A DNA stretch of 64,000 bases from Planctomycetaceae bacterium. Its GTDB lineage: Bacteria; Planctomycetota; Planctomycetia; Planctomycetales; Planctomycetaceae. The stretch is taken from NCBI GenBank assembly GCA_020638955.1, contig JACKHO010000005.1:248001-312000 (forward strand), written 5' to 3'. How positions within the stretch are numbered: position 1 is the stretch's first letter; each line of letters begins with the position of its first letter. Shown here piece after piece: positions 8,293 to 17,979 of the stretch. The notes beneath the pieces are model-generated. The model searched no databases and was not told the DNA's origin. It saw only the letters and a program-made list of their open reading frames with translations. The translations under genes and the position numbers were made by a program.

Positions 8293-10245
8293 TTAATCGG
8301 GGACGCCTGCGGGACGTTTCTGGAAATACCACCACTCGATAAGTAGTACGCACAGTGCGGCCATGGCAAGTTGACGCCACCACAACTGATTCGTCGTTTT
8401 GCGTTCTGGTGCTGCTTCCACGGCCAACTCGTTGAAATGGATTTTGTCGACGGTTGCTAGCGACGTTTCCGTCGAATTCAGCAGCGAGACACCAACCTGC
8501 TCGACAAGTTCGCCCTCTTGTCGAATTTCGTACTCCCCAACATTAGGGGCCGAAACGCCAATGAGCACGCCTTCTTCCGTCGTGGTGCGCTCCTGATGCT
8601 TTCCTGCCGGAGTGGTAACGCGGCAGGCCACTTCGCGTCTGGCTGGCAAAGTAATGGGAGGCAGCACACCAGTCGGCGGGGCCTGTAAGTCAGCCAGTGA
8701 GGCCTGCTGCATGGCTTCATTGACCAGGTTTGACACGATAATCGGAAAACTGACGCGGTACGGGAGCGTCGAGCGGTCCGTCTGGAACAGAATGTAGTAG
8801 TCCAGTTCCATTCCCTCCTGATGTCGCAAAATAAGCGGCCCCATGTTGCCGTAAGCCAGAATTTCGTAACCCTCCCGTTCGATGTCGCCATCTTCGACCC
8901 CCTCTCCCTTCACGGGAGAGTCGGAGATGAGCACTTCTTTGAGTTGAGTGTGTTGGAGCAAGGTGGCGTCGCGTTTCCAGTCGACAATTCTCGGGTATTC
9001 CACTTCCTCGGCGTCCTCTGCCGAGCTGACTTCCTGAATCGTGACCAATTGCTGCAGGTCTTCCGGAATTTGCCCGACGAAGAGTGACGAGGTGGCCTGA
9101 ATTGTGTTGTCGGAGACGTCGTCGGAAATGAGCAGGTCGTAACTCGCTTCGGAGGTGTTCCCTTCAGCATCGGGTTCGAGGGCGACTTCTTCCATGGCCA
9201 TGAGCGCATGACGATAGGTGGCCAGTTCCGGCGGACAGAACACTTTCAAACGCCGACCAACGGGGAGAGTTAGCCAGGCGGTGTTATCCGACTGGAGCGC
9301 GTCGTGTCCGCTGACTGTCAGCTTTGCTTCGAGCCGGTGCGGTGTGTTGGTGTCGACCCGAAAAACCAGACGCTGCGATTCACCCGCTTCCAGGACGACG
9401 CGTTCTTCGCCCATCATTTCACCGTTACTGTAAAGCGTCACTTTACCATCAGATCCGCCGCCTGCGTCCGATTCGACGCGGACAAACACATCCCAACGTT
9501 CCGTCGACGTACGACGTGCGTTAAACGACGTAATGCCCATGTTCCTGCCAGCTGGATCGATCGGGAAAAACTCGATGGGAAAGGAGAGATCAAAATCGAT
9601 GGCCGCCATGGGCTTGCCGGTGGCGGGATTCATTTTGGTTGGCAAATTGCCGTCAGTATAAAGCCGAACAGATTCGATTTGATCGGTGCTGCGCGTGAGA
9701 GCCTGCGCGAGGCGGAGGCCATCTTCCAGTCGGCTCGCCACGTCGGAGACGGCCATTTCTTCGAGGGCTTCACGGAGGACAACCTTGTTGTCGGTAAAGT
9801 CTGTTACGCGTCGGGCAGAGGCTCCCACTTCAATGAGTGTTAGTTCTGTCCCGGGCGGAAGTCCGTTAACGATTTCCAGCACTTCCTCCTTAACGATATC
9901 CAGACGCGATTTTCCGGATTCATCTCGAGCTCCCATGCTGGCAGAGCAGTCGATGAGAATGGGGAGCTTCAGGGCATTTGATTCCGTACCGGCAAAGTAC
10001 GGCTGCATGACGGAAAAGACAAGCAGCAGCAGAATGAGGATCTGCAGCAGCAGAAGCAGGTTGCGTTTAAACCGCTGGAACGGCGAATTGACCCGCTGAT
10101 CGTTAACGACCTGTTGCCACAGCGCGAGTGACGGAATGGCCATCCGTGTGCGCCGCAACTTCAGGAAGTACACAATCACCAGTGGAATCAGCAGCAAAAA
10201 CAGCCACCAATAGGAGGGGGCAAAGAACTGCGGCAACCAACTCAT
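8293..10245 (-). CDS. BatA-like membrane protein with von Willebrand factor A domain
   Basis: 650 residues. It begins like BatA proteins: a hydrophobic segment (WWLFLLLIPLVIVYFLKLRR), a short RMAIPSLALWQQV linker and a second segment (LLLLLQILILLLLVFSVMQPYF). The VWA domain starts at residue 93 with LPILIDCSASMGARDESG, whose Asp-x-Ser-x-Ser is the metal-ion-dependent adhesion site. The remainder of about 400 residues looks like a CARDB/Ig-like and GATase-like region, as in planctomycete relatives, and ends in a TM segment (LAMAALCVLLIEWWYF) near residue 630. This architecture usually sits beside MoxR and DUF58. Here the neighbour is the large TPR membrane protein 115 bases upstream on the same strand. 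Role: probably scaffold or client recruitment for a MoxR chaperone. Confidence 0.9.
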   Translation of the reverse strand: MSWLPQFFAPSYWWLFLLLIPLVIVYFLKLRRTRMAIPSLALWQQVVNDQRVNSPFQRFKRNLLLLLQILILLLLVFSVMQPYFAGTESNALKLPILIDCSASMGARDESGKSRLDIVKEEVLEIVNGLPPGTELTLIEVGASARRVTDFTDNKVVLREALEEMAVSDVASRLEDGLRLAQALTRSTDQIESVRLYTDGNLPTKMNPATGKPMAAIDFDLSFPIEFFPIDPAGRNMGITSFNARRTSTERWDVFVRVESDAGGGSDGKVTLYSNGEMMGEERVVLEAGESQRLVFRVDTNTPHRLEAKLTVSGHDALQSDNTAWLTLPVGRRLKVFCPPELATYRHALMAMEEVALEPDAEGNTSEASYDLLISDDVSDNTIQATSSLFVGQIPEDLQQLVTIQEVSSAEDAEEVEYPRIVDWKRDATLLQHTQLKEVLISDSPVKGEGVEDGDIEREGYEILAYGNMGPLILRHQEGMELDYYILFQTDRSTLPYRVSFPIIVSNLVNEAMQQASLADLQAPPTGVLPPITLPARREVACRVTTPAGKHQERTTTEEGVLIGVSAPNVGEYEIRQEGELVEQVGVSLLNSTETSLATVDKIHFNELAVEAAPERKTTNQLWWRQLAMAALCVLLIEWWYFQKRPAGVPD

Positions 10246-10360
10246 GTGAATGGAAAACCTGGCGCTGGGGAGTTGAAGTCAATTTGTCTGTTTATTGTGG
10301 CGAGTCAGCGGCAAACTGCAAGTCCGGTTCTCGGAATTCAAATAACTCCGCGCCCGGCGC

Positions 10361-13300
10361 CTATTCCTCGTCGGGAGCAAACATATCCTCGGTGACGGGG
10401 ATTTCGTCGGTCGGAGGAGTGGGATCGTATTCCTTCTGCGTAATGACCGTCAGCATCCAGGCGACGAGCGGCCTGATGTTGGAGTTGGGATGATTGTTGT
10501 AAATTGCCTCTAACGCATTCTGTGTGCCAGCGACATCGCCAAGTTCCCAGCGGAGCCGAGCCACGTTGAACATTGTTTGATCCCAGGCCGGCTGCCGTGA
10601 GGCCAACATTTCCGCCATACGCGTGCGACTACGAATGGGCATAATGTCCGCTTCGATATCCGTTCCATACGCGAGTGGAGGAAACTCCAGCCAGCTATTG
10701 ACCATGGCCCGACGCTGTGCCATCGCACAACGAACAAGCAGTTCGTCCGCACGCGATAAATCCATGGCAACGGCATTCGCGATGGCGGTGAGCTGAGTCC
10801 ACCGTACGAGTAAATGTAACTCGAAGGGCGAGACGCGTTCGTTAGGAAAGCGGCGTTCGAGTGCCTCCAGCGATTCCCAGGCTTCTTCATATCTGCCTGC
10901 GGTCAACAGCATTTCCGCGTGGACCATTGTCAGTTCGAGGTTTTCAGCGAGAATGGTTTTGTCACGTTCAATGACCTCCAGTGCCAATCCTGGACAGTTA
11001 TTGCTCGCAGCAATGCCGAAGAGCTGTTGGGGATTGGTGTCCTCACCTTCCTGAAGCGTCATGGCATCTCGAATGCTGGTGACATGTTCTTGAAGTTGCT
11101 TGAGGACCTGCTCGGTCTGTGTTTGTTCTTCCAGTCCCTCCGGACTTGATAGTGGGAGCGGCGTGAGTTGCCCGGTCATTTCCTGGTATTTCTCCAGTGA
11201 ATTCAAAGCCAGGTCAAACTGTTGGAGCTGGAGCTGTATTTGCGCCAGGTAATAAAGGTCTTCCGCTGCACCCGACTCCAGATACGCATGACGTGCCGCC
11301 GCGAGTGCCTGGGCCGTTCGAAGTTGTGCAGGGAGTTGTACGCCGCCAAATCGTTCGCCGAGGACCTGTTCAAACCGCGCCAGGCTGTTGTAGGAATCGC
11401 GCAACACGCGGTACGCCTCGGCGCGCCCTTGCGAATCCTGCCCAGATTCTATGGACTCTTCCAGACCGCGACGGGCATTGCGAATCGACAGAAGAATCAA
11501 GCCCATTGACTGCGGCAACGACTGTGTGGCCGCCATGGCGTATTGTTCAACATTCGGTTCGTTGGGATTCGACGCCTGTGAAATCAACATGTCCAGCATG
11601 CTTAGTTGATCTGTACGCAGCTTGTCGAAGTGGATGGCCATTTGCGTGCCATCGTTAATCATGGGGATTTTTTGAACCAGCCACTTGTCGTACACATTGG
11701 AAGGTGTAGGCCAGAAGGGATTCATTTGCACAATGGAATTGGCGGATGGCTCGCGCAGGCCCTCTTTGACAAAATCTGTGACTCCATTCTCCTGCAGGAA
11801 CTTCATTTCCTCAGGGCCCAACAAGCTCTGGTGTACGAACACTGCCGCGGCACCTGAGAAGCCTGTCAGTTGCCAATTGGAACCTGCCAGGTCAAAAAAC
11901 GTGGCATAGTCCGCCGTACCCCAGAGCCGGGGCATGACGCAACTTGTTTCGTGTTTCTGCAAGCCATCGATCCAGACGTCCGGTTTGCCGCTGCCCAGAA
12001 CTTGCGGGTTTTCAGTTCGAAGCGCAATACGAATTCGCCGATGCTCCACCAGCAAATTGTCGCTGCCACCGGCATAAAGGCTGAGGCGACTGTCTACGAA
12101 AGGTTGTTTCTTGACCCAGATCAGCAGGTCTCCCTGGTCAACCCGCAGCGGGAAGACACGCGTGCCAGGCACACCTGAAAGGACCTGCTCGATTCCTTCA
12201 ATGCGATCGCGCCAGCGGGGATCGATTCCCATGCCAAGACGTCGACCTGCGGCACCGGTGAGCATTCCATTCATCATGACGTAGGCGACACCAAAAATAG
12301 CGAGCACAGTCAACGCGCGCCCTGATTGCAGCTTGATAACCGTCCAGCGCTCAATTGTGTATTCCTGAGAGAAACTGGATCGGAACCAGTCTTGTGCATT
12401 GAGTCCTGCGACCAAAGCGTTCAAGACTGCCGCACAGCAAAACAGCTCGCCCGAGAATAGTCCCATTAAATTGACGGCAAACCATGCAAGCGTGAGCCCT
12501 ACGTCGAGTCGGTTCAAATTCAGCAGCACGCCGATGACGGACAGTCCCAGCAGAACCAGGCCGACAATGGCAAACACGTCCAAGCTATCCCAAAACTGTC
12601 CATGCACTAACCCGTAGTTCAGCCAGTTGAGTCCCATGTCGCCGGTTTCAGCATACGTTCGGGCTTCCGGCCCAACAATGGCCAGCTTGGTGTACGGCGA
12701 TAACAGCACATTGATGTGCCAGGGATGAATGAGCGCTGCGACAAATCCAGACGCAAACACAACCCAGGGATTTGCGTTCGCTGGAGCCGGTTCGCTCTCA
12801 GGGGTCGCGGGTGGCGTTTGACCTGAAAGTGATTCACCAATCGCCCAGGTCAGCAGAACCAGCAATCCCAGAAACGCATTTCCGTCGGCGTTACTCCATA
12901 GGAACATCAGCAGTCCGACCTTCCAGGTGAATCCTGAAATGCGAGCTTCTCGATTTGCCTGGAGGAAATAGAGCAGGAGTCCCAGACCGAGCAGTGTGAC
13001 AGTACCCGTTCCCGGCTGCAGTACAGGGAACATGGCGAGTGCAGCGAGTACGAGGCAAATCGACAACCACCAGGTCGAAATTCTTGGTAGAGAAATGCGG
13101 GACAGTGCACCAAATCCAACCGCGGCGCAGACCACGGCGAACAATGTGACCGCCCAGGTGCCAAGAGCATTCAGCCCACCCAGCACCAAATCGCTGAGCC
13201 AGCCGAGATTGACCCACGGTTGGCCGTTTGCCGAACCTGAGAGATAGTCTGCACGCGGCGGCAACACACCGTGTGACAGCATGTACTCGCCAGACCGAAT

Positions 13301-13597
13301 TTTCACGAGGATGGAAGAGTCGGTAATGTACGTCCAGGCGAGCAGAACGCCGACGAAGAGTGCGGCCCAACTGAGCATGGCATCGCCGCGCTGGCACTCA
13401 TCTTCGAAGATTTCCGGGGTCAGCTCTTCAGACTCCGGAACTTCCTCTTCGGCCGGCGTGGAGGAATTGGTCGCCTCTGTCGTCCCATGTTCATCGCCGG
13501 CTATTGCATTCTGCGATTCTTGATTTTCAGTCTCGCCTGGAATGGCGGCTTCAGGATCGTTTGGTTCTTTGGATTGGGCAGATTCTGAGTCAGACAT
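10361..13597 (-). CDS. Large polytopic membrane protein with C-terminal TPR-like region
   Basis: 1078 residues. Residues 1-70 are acidic and disordered (many Glu, Ser, Pro, Asn). About eleven hydrophobic segments follow between 75 and 460, starting with AMLSWAALFVGVLLAWTYI. In the first extracytoplasmic loop the motif DYLSGSANGQPWVNLGWLSDL resembles the conserved loop of a family of planctomycete membrane proteins that look distantly like polyprenyl-sugar glycosyltransferases. From residue 680 to the end the protein is helical and TPR-like (AAEDLYYLAQIQLQLQQFDLA, LLTAGRYEEAWESLEAL). It is transcribed toward the VWA gene at 8293 and may share its operon. No catalytic residue is evident, so function is unknown. 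Confidence 0.8.
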   Translation of the reverse strand: MSDSESAQSKEPNDPEAAIPGETENQESQNAIAGDEHGTTEATNSSTPAEEEVPESEELTPEIFEDECQRGDAMLSWAALFVGVLLAWTYITDSSILVKIRSGEYMLSHGVLPPRADYLSGSANGQPWVNLGWLSDLVLGGLNALGTWAVTLFAVVCAAVGFGALSRISLPRISTWWLSICLVLAALAMFPVLQPGTGTVTLLGLGLLLYFLQANREARISGFTWKVGLLMFLWSNADGNAFLGLLVLLTWAIGESLSGQTPPATPESEPAPANANPWVVFASGFVAALIHPWHINVLLSPYTKLAIVGPEARTYAETGDMGLNWLNYGLVHGQFWDSLDVFAIVGLVLLGLSVIGVLLNLNRLDVGLTLAWFAVNLMGLFSGELFCCAAVLNALVAGLNAQDWFRSSFSQEYTIERWTVIKLQSGRALTVLAIFGVAYVMMNGMLTGAAGRRLGMGIDPRWRDRIEGIEQVLSGVPGTRVFPLRVDQGDLLIWVKKQPFVDSRLSLYAGGSDNLLVEHRRIRIALRTENPQVLGSGKPDVWIDGLQKHETSCVMPRLWGTADYATFFDLAGSNWQLTGFSGAAAVFVHQSLLGPEEMKFLQENGVTDFVKEGLREPSANSIVQMNPFWPTPSNVYDKWLVQKIPMINDGTQMAIHFDKLRTDQLSMLDMLISQASNPNEPNVEQYAMAATQSLPQSMGLILLSIRNARRGLEESIESGQDSQGRAEAYRVLRDSYNSLARFEQVLGERFGGVQLPAQLRTAQALAAARHAYLESGAAEDLYYLAQIQLQLQQFDLALNSLEKYQEMTGQLTPLPLSSPEGLEEQTQTEQVLKQLQEHVTSIRDAMTLQEGEDTNPQQLFGIAASNNCPGLALEVIERDKTILAENLELTMVHAEMLLTAGRYEEAWESLEALERRFPNERVSPFELHLLVRWTQLTAIANAVAMDLSRADELLVRCAMAQRRAMVNSWLEFPPLAYGTDIEADIMPIRSRTRMAEMLASRQPAWDQTMFNVARLRWELGDVAGTQNALEAIYNNHPNSNIRPLVAWMLTVITQKEYDPTPPTDEIPVTEDMFAPDEE

Positions 13598-13993
13598 TTC
13601 AAATGGAAGGGCAAACGAGAAATGGAGATGAAATGAATATTGGCGAGATGTTATCGCCCGGCGATGATCGGAATAAGTGGATTAACGACGGAATACATGA
13701 ACATCTGGTGAAATGCAAAAAATGATAGTGGAATGCTTCACCAGATGCTCGCTCAACCACACCCCATGAGCAAATCGCCCCAGAACGTTCTCGGCATGTG
13801 AGGTCGCTGTGCCGTCGACGGTTTCTGGGCGCCGGACGAAATTTGAAACGCCTGCCACGCGCCAACTGCAATTCCAATTGCAATGTCCGCTGAAGAGCTT
13901 CTAGAATCGTCGCGGCGTTCACAGGCTTGTGTGGCCTGTGGAATGCGACAGAGAATTCGTGTTACTGAGGCTCATTCAACCCATCGCTGAGAT
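13598..13993. other. Divergent intergenic region with long hairpin
   Basis: 396 bases between a leftward and a rightward gene, expected to hold both promoters. An 11-bp perfect inverted repeat, CATCTGGTGAA (13702-13712) with TTCACCAGATG (13737-13747), encloses a 24-base A-rich loop. It lies about 105 bases upstream of the TPR membrane gene. The 107-residue frame at 13599-13922 has no protein-like character and I do not call it a gene. Confidence 0.6.
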
Positions 13994-15346
13994 ATGCCCC
14001 GGCAAACTGACGTGCGGATTGTAGACGCGTCCATCACCTTCGAGGACCACCCGTTTCGGACACCGTTGAAATTTGGCGGACGCGTCATGGACCGGCACCG
14101 GCTGGTCAACATGGAAGTGACGGTTGAAACCCGAAACAAAAAACATGCCGTGGGCTTTGGGAGCATGCCGGTGGGACAGGTCTGGGCCTGGCCGTCGACA
14201 ACGCTGACACCCGATCAAACTGAAGCGGCCATGACCGCCTTTTCCGAGCGGATTATTCGGCTCATTGATGGATTCGACGAGTACGGGCATCCTGTCGACA
14301 TTATTTATCATTTGTCTGCTGAGTATCACCACTCCGCCAAAGTGGTGGCTGAACGACAGAAACTCAATGAAGTTCCTCCCGAGCTGGCGCAATTGGTCGC
14401 GGCCAGCCCGCTTGATGCGGCACTGCACGACGCCTACGGCAAGGTGAATGAAATCAACTCGTACAACGCCCTGTCGAAGGAATTCATGGCGCATGACTTG
14501 AGCACGTACCTCGACGATCAGTTTGCTGGTGAATATCTCGACCAGTACACGCTGCGGGAACCGAAGAAGCGCATTCCGCTGTATCACCTGGTCGGGGCAC
14601 TCGACGCACTGACCGACGCCGATTTGGAGAAACGACTCGAAGATGGACTTCCGAACACGCTGGGAGAATGGATTCTGGCGGACGGCCTTACGCACCTGAA
14701 AATCAAACTCAATGGGGATGATTTGAACTGGGATGTGCAGCGAGTCCTCGACATTGACCGGGTCGCTGGCGAAGCGCAAGCAAAACGCGGCTGCAGTGAG
14801 TGGTTCTACTCGACCGACTTCAACGAGAAATGTGCGAACGTCGAATACGTTCTCGATTTCCTGCACAAAGTGAAGGAGGGATCACCGCAGGCGTACGACC
14901 GCATTCAGTACATCGAGCAGCCCACGCACCGCGATTTGAAGTCGCATCCCGACAACAAAATGCATCGTGCGGCGGAACTGAAGCCTGTTGTCATTGATGA
15001 ATCCCTCGTCGATTACGACGCACTGCTGCTCGCACGCGAACAGGGTTACAGCGGCGTGGCCCTCAAGGCATGTAAGGGACATACTGAAGCATTGTTCGCT
15101 GCGGCCGCTGCCCAGAAGTTCGGGATGTTCCTGTGCGTCCAGGATTTGACCTGCCCCGGCTACTCGTTCCTGCATTCCGCCAGCCTGGCGGCTCGGATTC
15201 CAGGTGTCGCCGCCATTGAAGGAAACGGACGCCAATACTGCCCCGCAGCAAATAAAGTGTGGGCACGCCAATATCCTGGCATGTTCAAACTCACCGATGG
15301 AACAGTGCAGACGGAACTCTTGGACGGTATGGGACTTGGGTTTTAA
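13994..15346 (+). CDS. Mandelate racemase/muconate lactonizing enzyme family protein (enolase superfamily)
   Basis: 450 residues. An N-terminal capping domain (residues 1-150) leads into a TIM barrel. Visible superfamily positions are the lysine strand LTHLKIKLNGDDL near residue 235, the first metal-ligand strand FYSTDFNEKC near 270, the second at RIQYIEQP near 310, the third at KPVVIDESLVDYD near 334, and the acid/base lysine strand GVALKACKGHTEA near 355. These establish a Mg-dependent abstraction of a proton alpha to a carboxylate. The substrate (sugar acid, dipeptide or cycloisomerase) cannot be told. The protein is longer than typical MLE members. It stands 135 bases before tyrA on the same strand; that neighbour offers no clear pathway link. 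Confidence 0.88.
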   Translation: MPRQTDVRIVDASITFEDHPFRTPLKFGGRVMDRHRLVNMEVTVETRNKKHAVGFGSMPVGQVWAWPSTTLTPDQTEAAMTAFSERIIRLIDGFDEYGHPVDIIYHLSAEYHHSAKVVAERQKLNEVPPELAQLVAASPLDAALHDAYGKVNEINSYNALSKEFMAHDLSTYLDDQFAGEYLDQYTLREPKKRIPLYHLVGALDALTDADLEKRLEDGLPNTLGEWILADGLTHLKIKLNGDDLNWDVQRVLDIDRVAGEAQAKRGCSEWFYSTDFNEKCANVEYVLDFLHKVKEGSPQAYDRIQYIEQPTHRDLKSHPDNKMHRAAELKPVVIDESLVDYDALLLAREQGYSGVALKACKGHTEALFAAAAAQKFGMFLCVQDLTCPGYSFLHSASLAARIPGVAAIEGNGRQYCPAANKVWARQYPGMFKLTDGTVQTELLDGMGLGF

Positions 15347-15481
15347 GTCTCACGGGTTGGGGGCGGCGTCGCCGCATCACCTTGCAGCCAATAGGGATGC
15401 GCTGCATGCAGGGGAGGGTTCGCCCCGGCTGGAAGCGTCGATTATCATATAGTGCTCGCCGATTAACCTTTTGCCAGCGCT

Positions 15482-16372
15482 ATGCCTCCCATCGAATCGA
15501 CATCGCCGACATTCGACACGCTCGCCATCGTGGGCGTGGGCCTGATGGGCGGTTCATTGGCGCTCGCGGCAAAGCAAAGTGGTTTGGCGAAAAGAGTCAT
15601 TGGCCTGGGGCGCACCCAGTCGAAACTCGACAGCGCGGTTGAGCTCGGAATTCTGGATGCTGGTACGACCAGCGTCGCCGAACTCGCGGAGGCACAGTTC
15701 ATTGTCGTCTGTACTCCGGTCGACCGAATTGTGGCCGACGTGCAGAGTGTGATGAACGTGGTCGGCGACCACGCTGTGGTCACCGACGTCGGTAGCGTCA
15801 AGCAACCCGTCTGCGATGTGCTGGGAACACAATTTCCGAGGCAGTTCGTTGGATCGCACCCTCTCGCTGGTTCTGAGAAAGGGGGCTTCCAGCATTCGGA
15901 GGTTGATCTGTACCGTGGACGCAAATGTGTGGTCACACCATTATCCGACAATTCATTACAGGCCGTTCAAGTTGTCGAACAGTTCTGGACGACGCTGGGA
16001 ATGGACGTGCAGTGCATGTCGGCAGAAGAACATGATCGCATTCTGGCGGTCACGAGTCATTTGCCCCATGTCGCCGCGGCGGCTTTGGCATCACTGCTGA
16101 CAGAACACGAAGCGCCATTCGCAGCAACAGGCTTTCGAGACACAACCCGGGTCGCACACGGCGAGGCAGACCTGTGGACGGCCATCCTGCAGCAGAACTC
16201 GGGGCATGTGGGCCAGGAGATTGGTCGCCTTATCAACGAACTCTCACAGTACAAGCAGGCACTGGAAACAAACGACGCGGAAAACCTTCGCTCGTTGTTG
16301 GAATCTGGCTGTGCGGGGCGGCGACTCTTCGAGTCGGTATTTAAGAACGGGAGAAACGCATGGACTTCCTGA
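15482..16372 (+). CDS. tyrA: Prephenate dehydrogenase
   Basis: 296 residues. It converts prephenate to 4-hydroxyphenylpyruvate with NAD(P)+ in tyrosine synthesis. The Rossmann motif is LAIVGVGLMGGSLALAA at residues 13-29, followed by VIGLGRTQSKLDSA. Further motifs are VVCTPVDRI, AVVTDVGSVKQPV, the catalytic-His segment FVGSHPLAGSEKGG near 120, and the C-terminal helical dimer domain with VTSHLPHVAAAALA and GFRDTTRVAHGE. No ACT or chorismate mutase domain is present, so it is a stand-alone TyrA. The last 13 bases overlap the start of the DUF1501 gene, a tight and functionally odd coupling. Confidence 0.95.
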   Translation: MPPIESTSPTFDTLAIVGVGLMGGSLALAAKQSGLAKRVIGLGRTQSKLDSAVELGILDAGTTSVAELAEAQFIVVCTPVDRIVADVQSVMNVVGDHAVVTDVGSVKQPVCDVLGTQFPRQFVGSHPLAGSEKGGFQHSEVDLYRGRKCVVTPLSDNSLQAVQVVEQFWTTLGMDVQCMSAEEHDRILAVTSHLPHVAAAALASLLTEHEAPFAATGFRDTTRVAHGEADLWTAILQQNSGHVGQEIGRLINELSQYKQALETNDAENLRSLLESGCAGRRLFESVFKNGRNAWTS

Positions 16373-17781
16373 ACTGGCAATCGCTTGAACTGCAACGACA
16401 AACACGCCGGCACTTTTTTCAACAGTGCCAGGTGGGCGTAGGTGCCTTGGCTCTGGGCAGCATGATGACCCAGGAATCACGGGCGGCAAGCATCCAGCCT
16501 CATTTCCCGGCCCGGGCGAAGAATGTGATTTTCCTGTTCATGGCGGGGGGGCCAAGCCAACTCGATTTGTTCGATGACAAACCAAAACTGCGAGAACTGA
16601 GCGGCAAGGTCATTCCCGAATCTTTCGTCGAAGGAAAGCGGTTTGCCTTTCTGCCGAAAGATGCCAAGTTGCTGGGAACTCAACGCAAATTCGATTTCCA
16701 CGGCGAATCAAAGGCACATATTTCCGAGTTGCTGCCGCACTTGTCTACCATCGCGGACGACATTGCCATTGTTCGTTCGATGAAGACCAACGTGTTTAAT
16801 CACGGGCCGGCAAAACTGTTCGTGAATACGGGATCACCACAGTTTGGACGTCCCAGCATGGGCGCGTGGGTGACCTATGGAATTGGAAGTGAAGCCAGCG
16901 ACCTTCCCGGATTCGTCGTGCTGCAATCTGGTCCGCGCGGTCCACGTGGTGGCGCTCCGCTCTGGGGTAGCGGTTTTCTCCCGACGAATTACCAGGGAGT
17001 CCCATTCCTGAATGGAGCCGATCCCATTTTGAACCTCTCGTCGCCGCAGGGATTCGAGGGGACGCCGCAGCAGGAATTCATTTCGGCAGTGCGCGACTTG
17101 AACATGGAGCATCGTAACGAAGTCGGCGATCCGGAAATCTCAACCCGCATTGCCGCCTACGAAATGGCATACCGCATGCAGTCGAGTACGCCAGAACTCA
17201 TGGACCTCTCCGGCGAGTCACCGCACACGCTGGAAGCTTACGGGTGCGAACCGAAGACACCTTCGTTTGCGAGAAACTGTCTGCTCGCACGCCGACTCGT
17301 GGAAAAAGGGACGCGGTTCGTCCAGCTTTATCACACCGACTGGGATCATCACGGCAATCCCGGCACCGATTTAGGGAAGTCACTCGACGACCGTTGCCGC
17401 GAAGTCGATCAGGCTTCCGTCGCCCTGGTGAAAGACTTGAAACAGCGAGGACTGCTGGAAGACACACTCGTCATTTGGGGCGGTGAATTTGGACGCACAC
17501 CTCAAGGCGAAGTCCGTGGAGATTTGCCCGGACGCGATCACCACATCGAAGCCTACACCATGTGGCTCGCTGGTGGCGGAGTTCGTGCTGGTCAAACTCT
17601 CGGCAAGACCGACGAAATCGGGTATTCCGCCGTCGAAGATCCCGTGCATGTCCATGATTTACAGGCGACCGTCCTGCACCTGCTGGGACTCGACCATTTG
17701 CGGCTGACCTACCGTTTCCAGGGACGCGACTACCGCCTGACGGACATCCACGGGAATGTGGTCGAGAAGCTATTGGCATAA
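16360..17781 (+). CDS. DUF1501 protein, Tat-type signal (planctomycete sulfatase-like)
   Basis: 473 residues. The N-terminus carries a Tat-like signal (RQTRRHFFQQCQVGVGALALG). The alkaline-phosphatase/sulfatase-like fold of DUF1501 follows: KNVIFLFMAGGPSQLDLFD at residues 53-71, HGESKAHISELLPHL, the characteristic NHGPAKLFVNTGSPQFGRPS, LLARRLVEKGTRFVQLYH with DWDHHGN, the strand VIWGGEFGRTP and GRDHHIEAYTMWLAGGG. It ends with the family tail YRFQGRDYRLTDIHGNVV. DUF1501 genes are usually adjacent to a DUF1549/DUF1553 cytochrome-like gene; none is here. The start overlaps tyrA by 13 bases and has a GGGAG at Shine-Dalgarno distance. Predicted location is the periplasm; substrate unknown. Confidence 0.93.
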   Translation: MDFLNWQSLELQRQTRRHFFQQCQVGVGALALGSMMTQESRAASIQPHFPARAKNVIFLFMAGGPSQLDLFDDKPKLRELSGKVIPESFVEGKRFAFLPKDAKLLGTQRKFDFHGESKAHISELLPHLSTIADDIAIVRSMKTNVFNHGPAKLFVNTGSPQFGRPSMGAWVTYGIGSEASDLPGFVVLQSGPRGPRGGAPLWGSGFLPTNYQGVPFLNGADPILNLSSPQGFEGTPQQEFISAVRDLNMEHRNEVGDPEISTRIAAYEMAYRMQSSTPELMDLSGESPHTLEAYGCEPKTPSFARNCLLARRLVEKGTRFVQLYHTDWDHHGNPGTDLGKSLDDRCREVDQASVALVKDLKQRGLLEDTLVIWGGEFGRTPQGEVRGDLPGRDHHIEAYTMWLAGGGVRAGQTLGKTDEIGYSAVEDPVHVHDLQATVLHLLGLDHLRLTYRFQGRDYRLTDIHGNVVEKLLA

Positions 17782-17979
17782 GGAAAGAAGCGGACTTTGG
17801 CATGAATCAGACGCTGTCCGGTTGTTCCAGTTCCGCTTCCCCGGTTAGACTGCTGTTTTGTTCACGTCATCGCCGGAAGGCGGCGATTCACTCCGACTTG
17901 CGACTTGGATGGTTCGCATGTTGACGACCTGTCTGTTCGGTACCGGATGCCGAGCTACCGGTCATGCCATTAGAGCCTT

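Noticed and set aside
13599..13922. 107-codon leftward frame in the divergent region
   Set aside because: No Shine-Dalgarno and an Arg/Ser/Cys-rich composition; it overlaps a hairpin and abuts the real gene start.
14000..14866. 296-codon frame antisense to the enolase-superfamily gene
   Set aside because: The forward frame carries all family motifs; the antisense frame is His/Gln/Arg/Val-rich shadow sequence.
17860..17979. GC-rich palindromes before the long TPR gene (ATCGCC/GGCGAT)
   Set aside because: Only six base pairs, common by chance at this GC content; not enough to call an operator or terminator.
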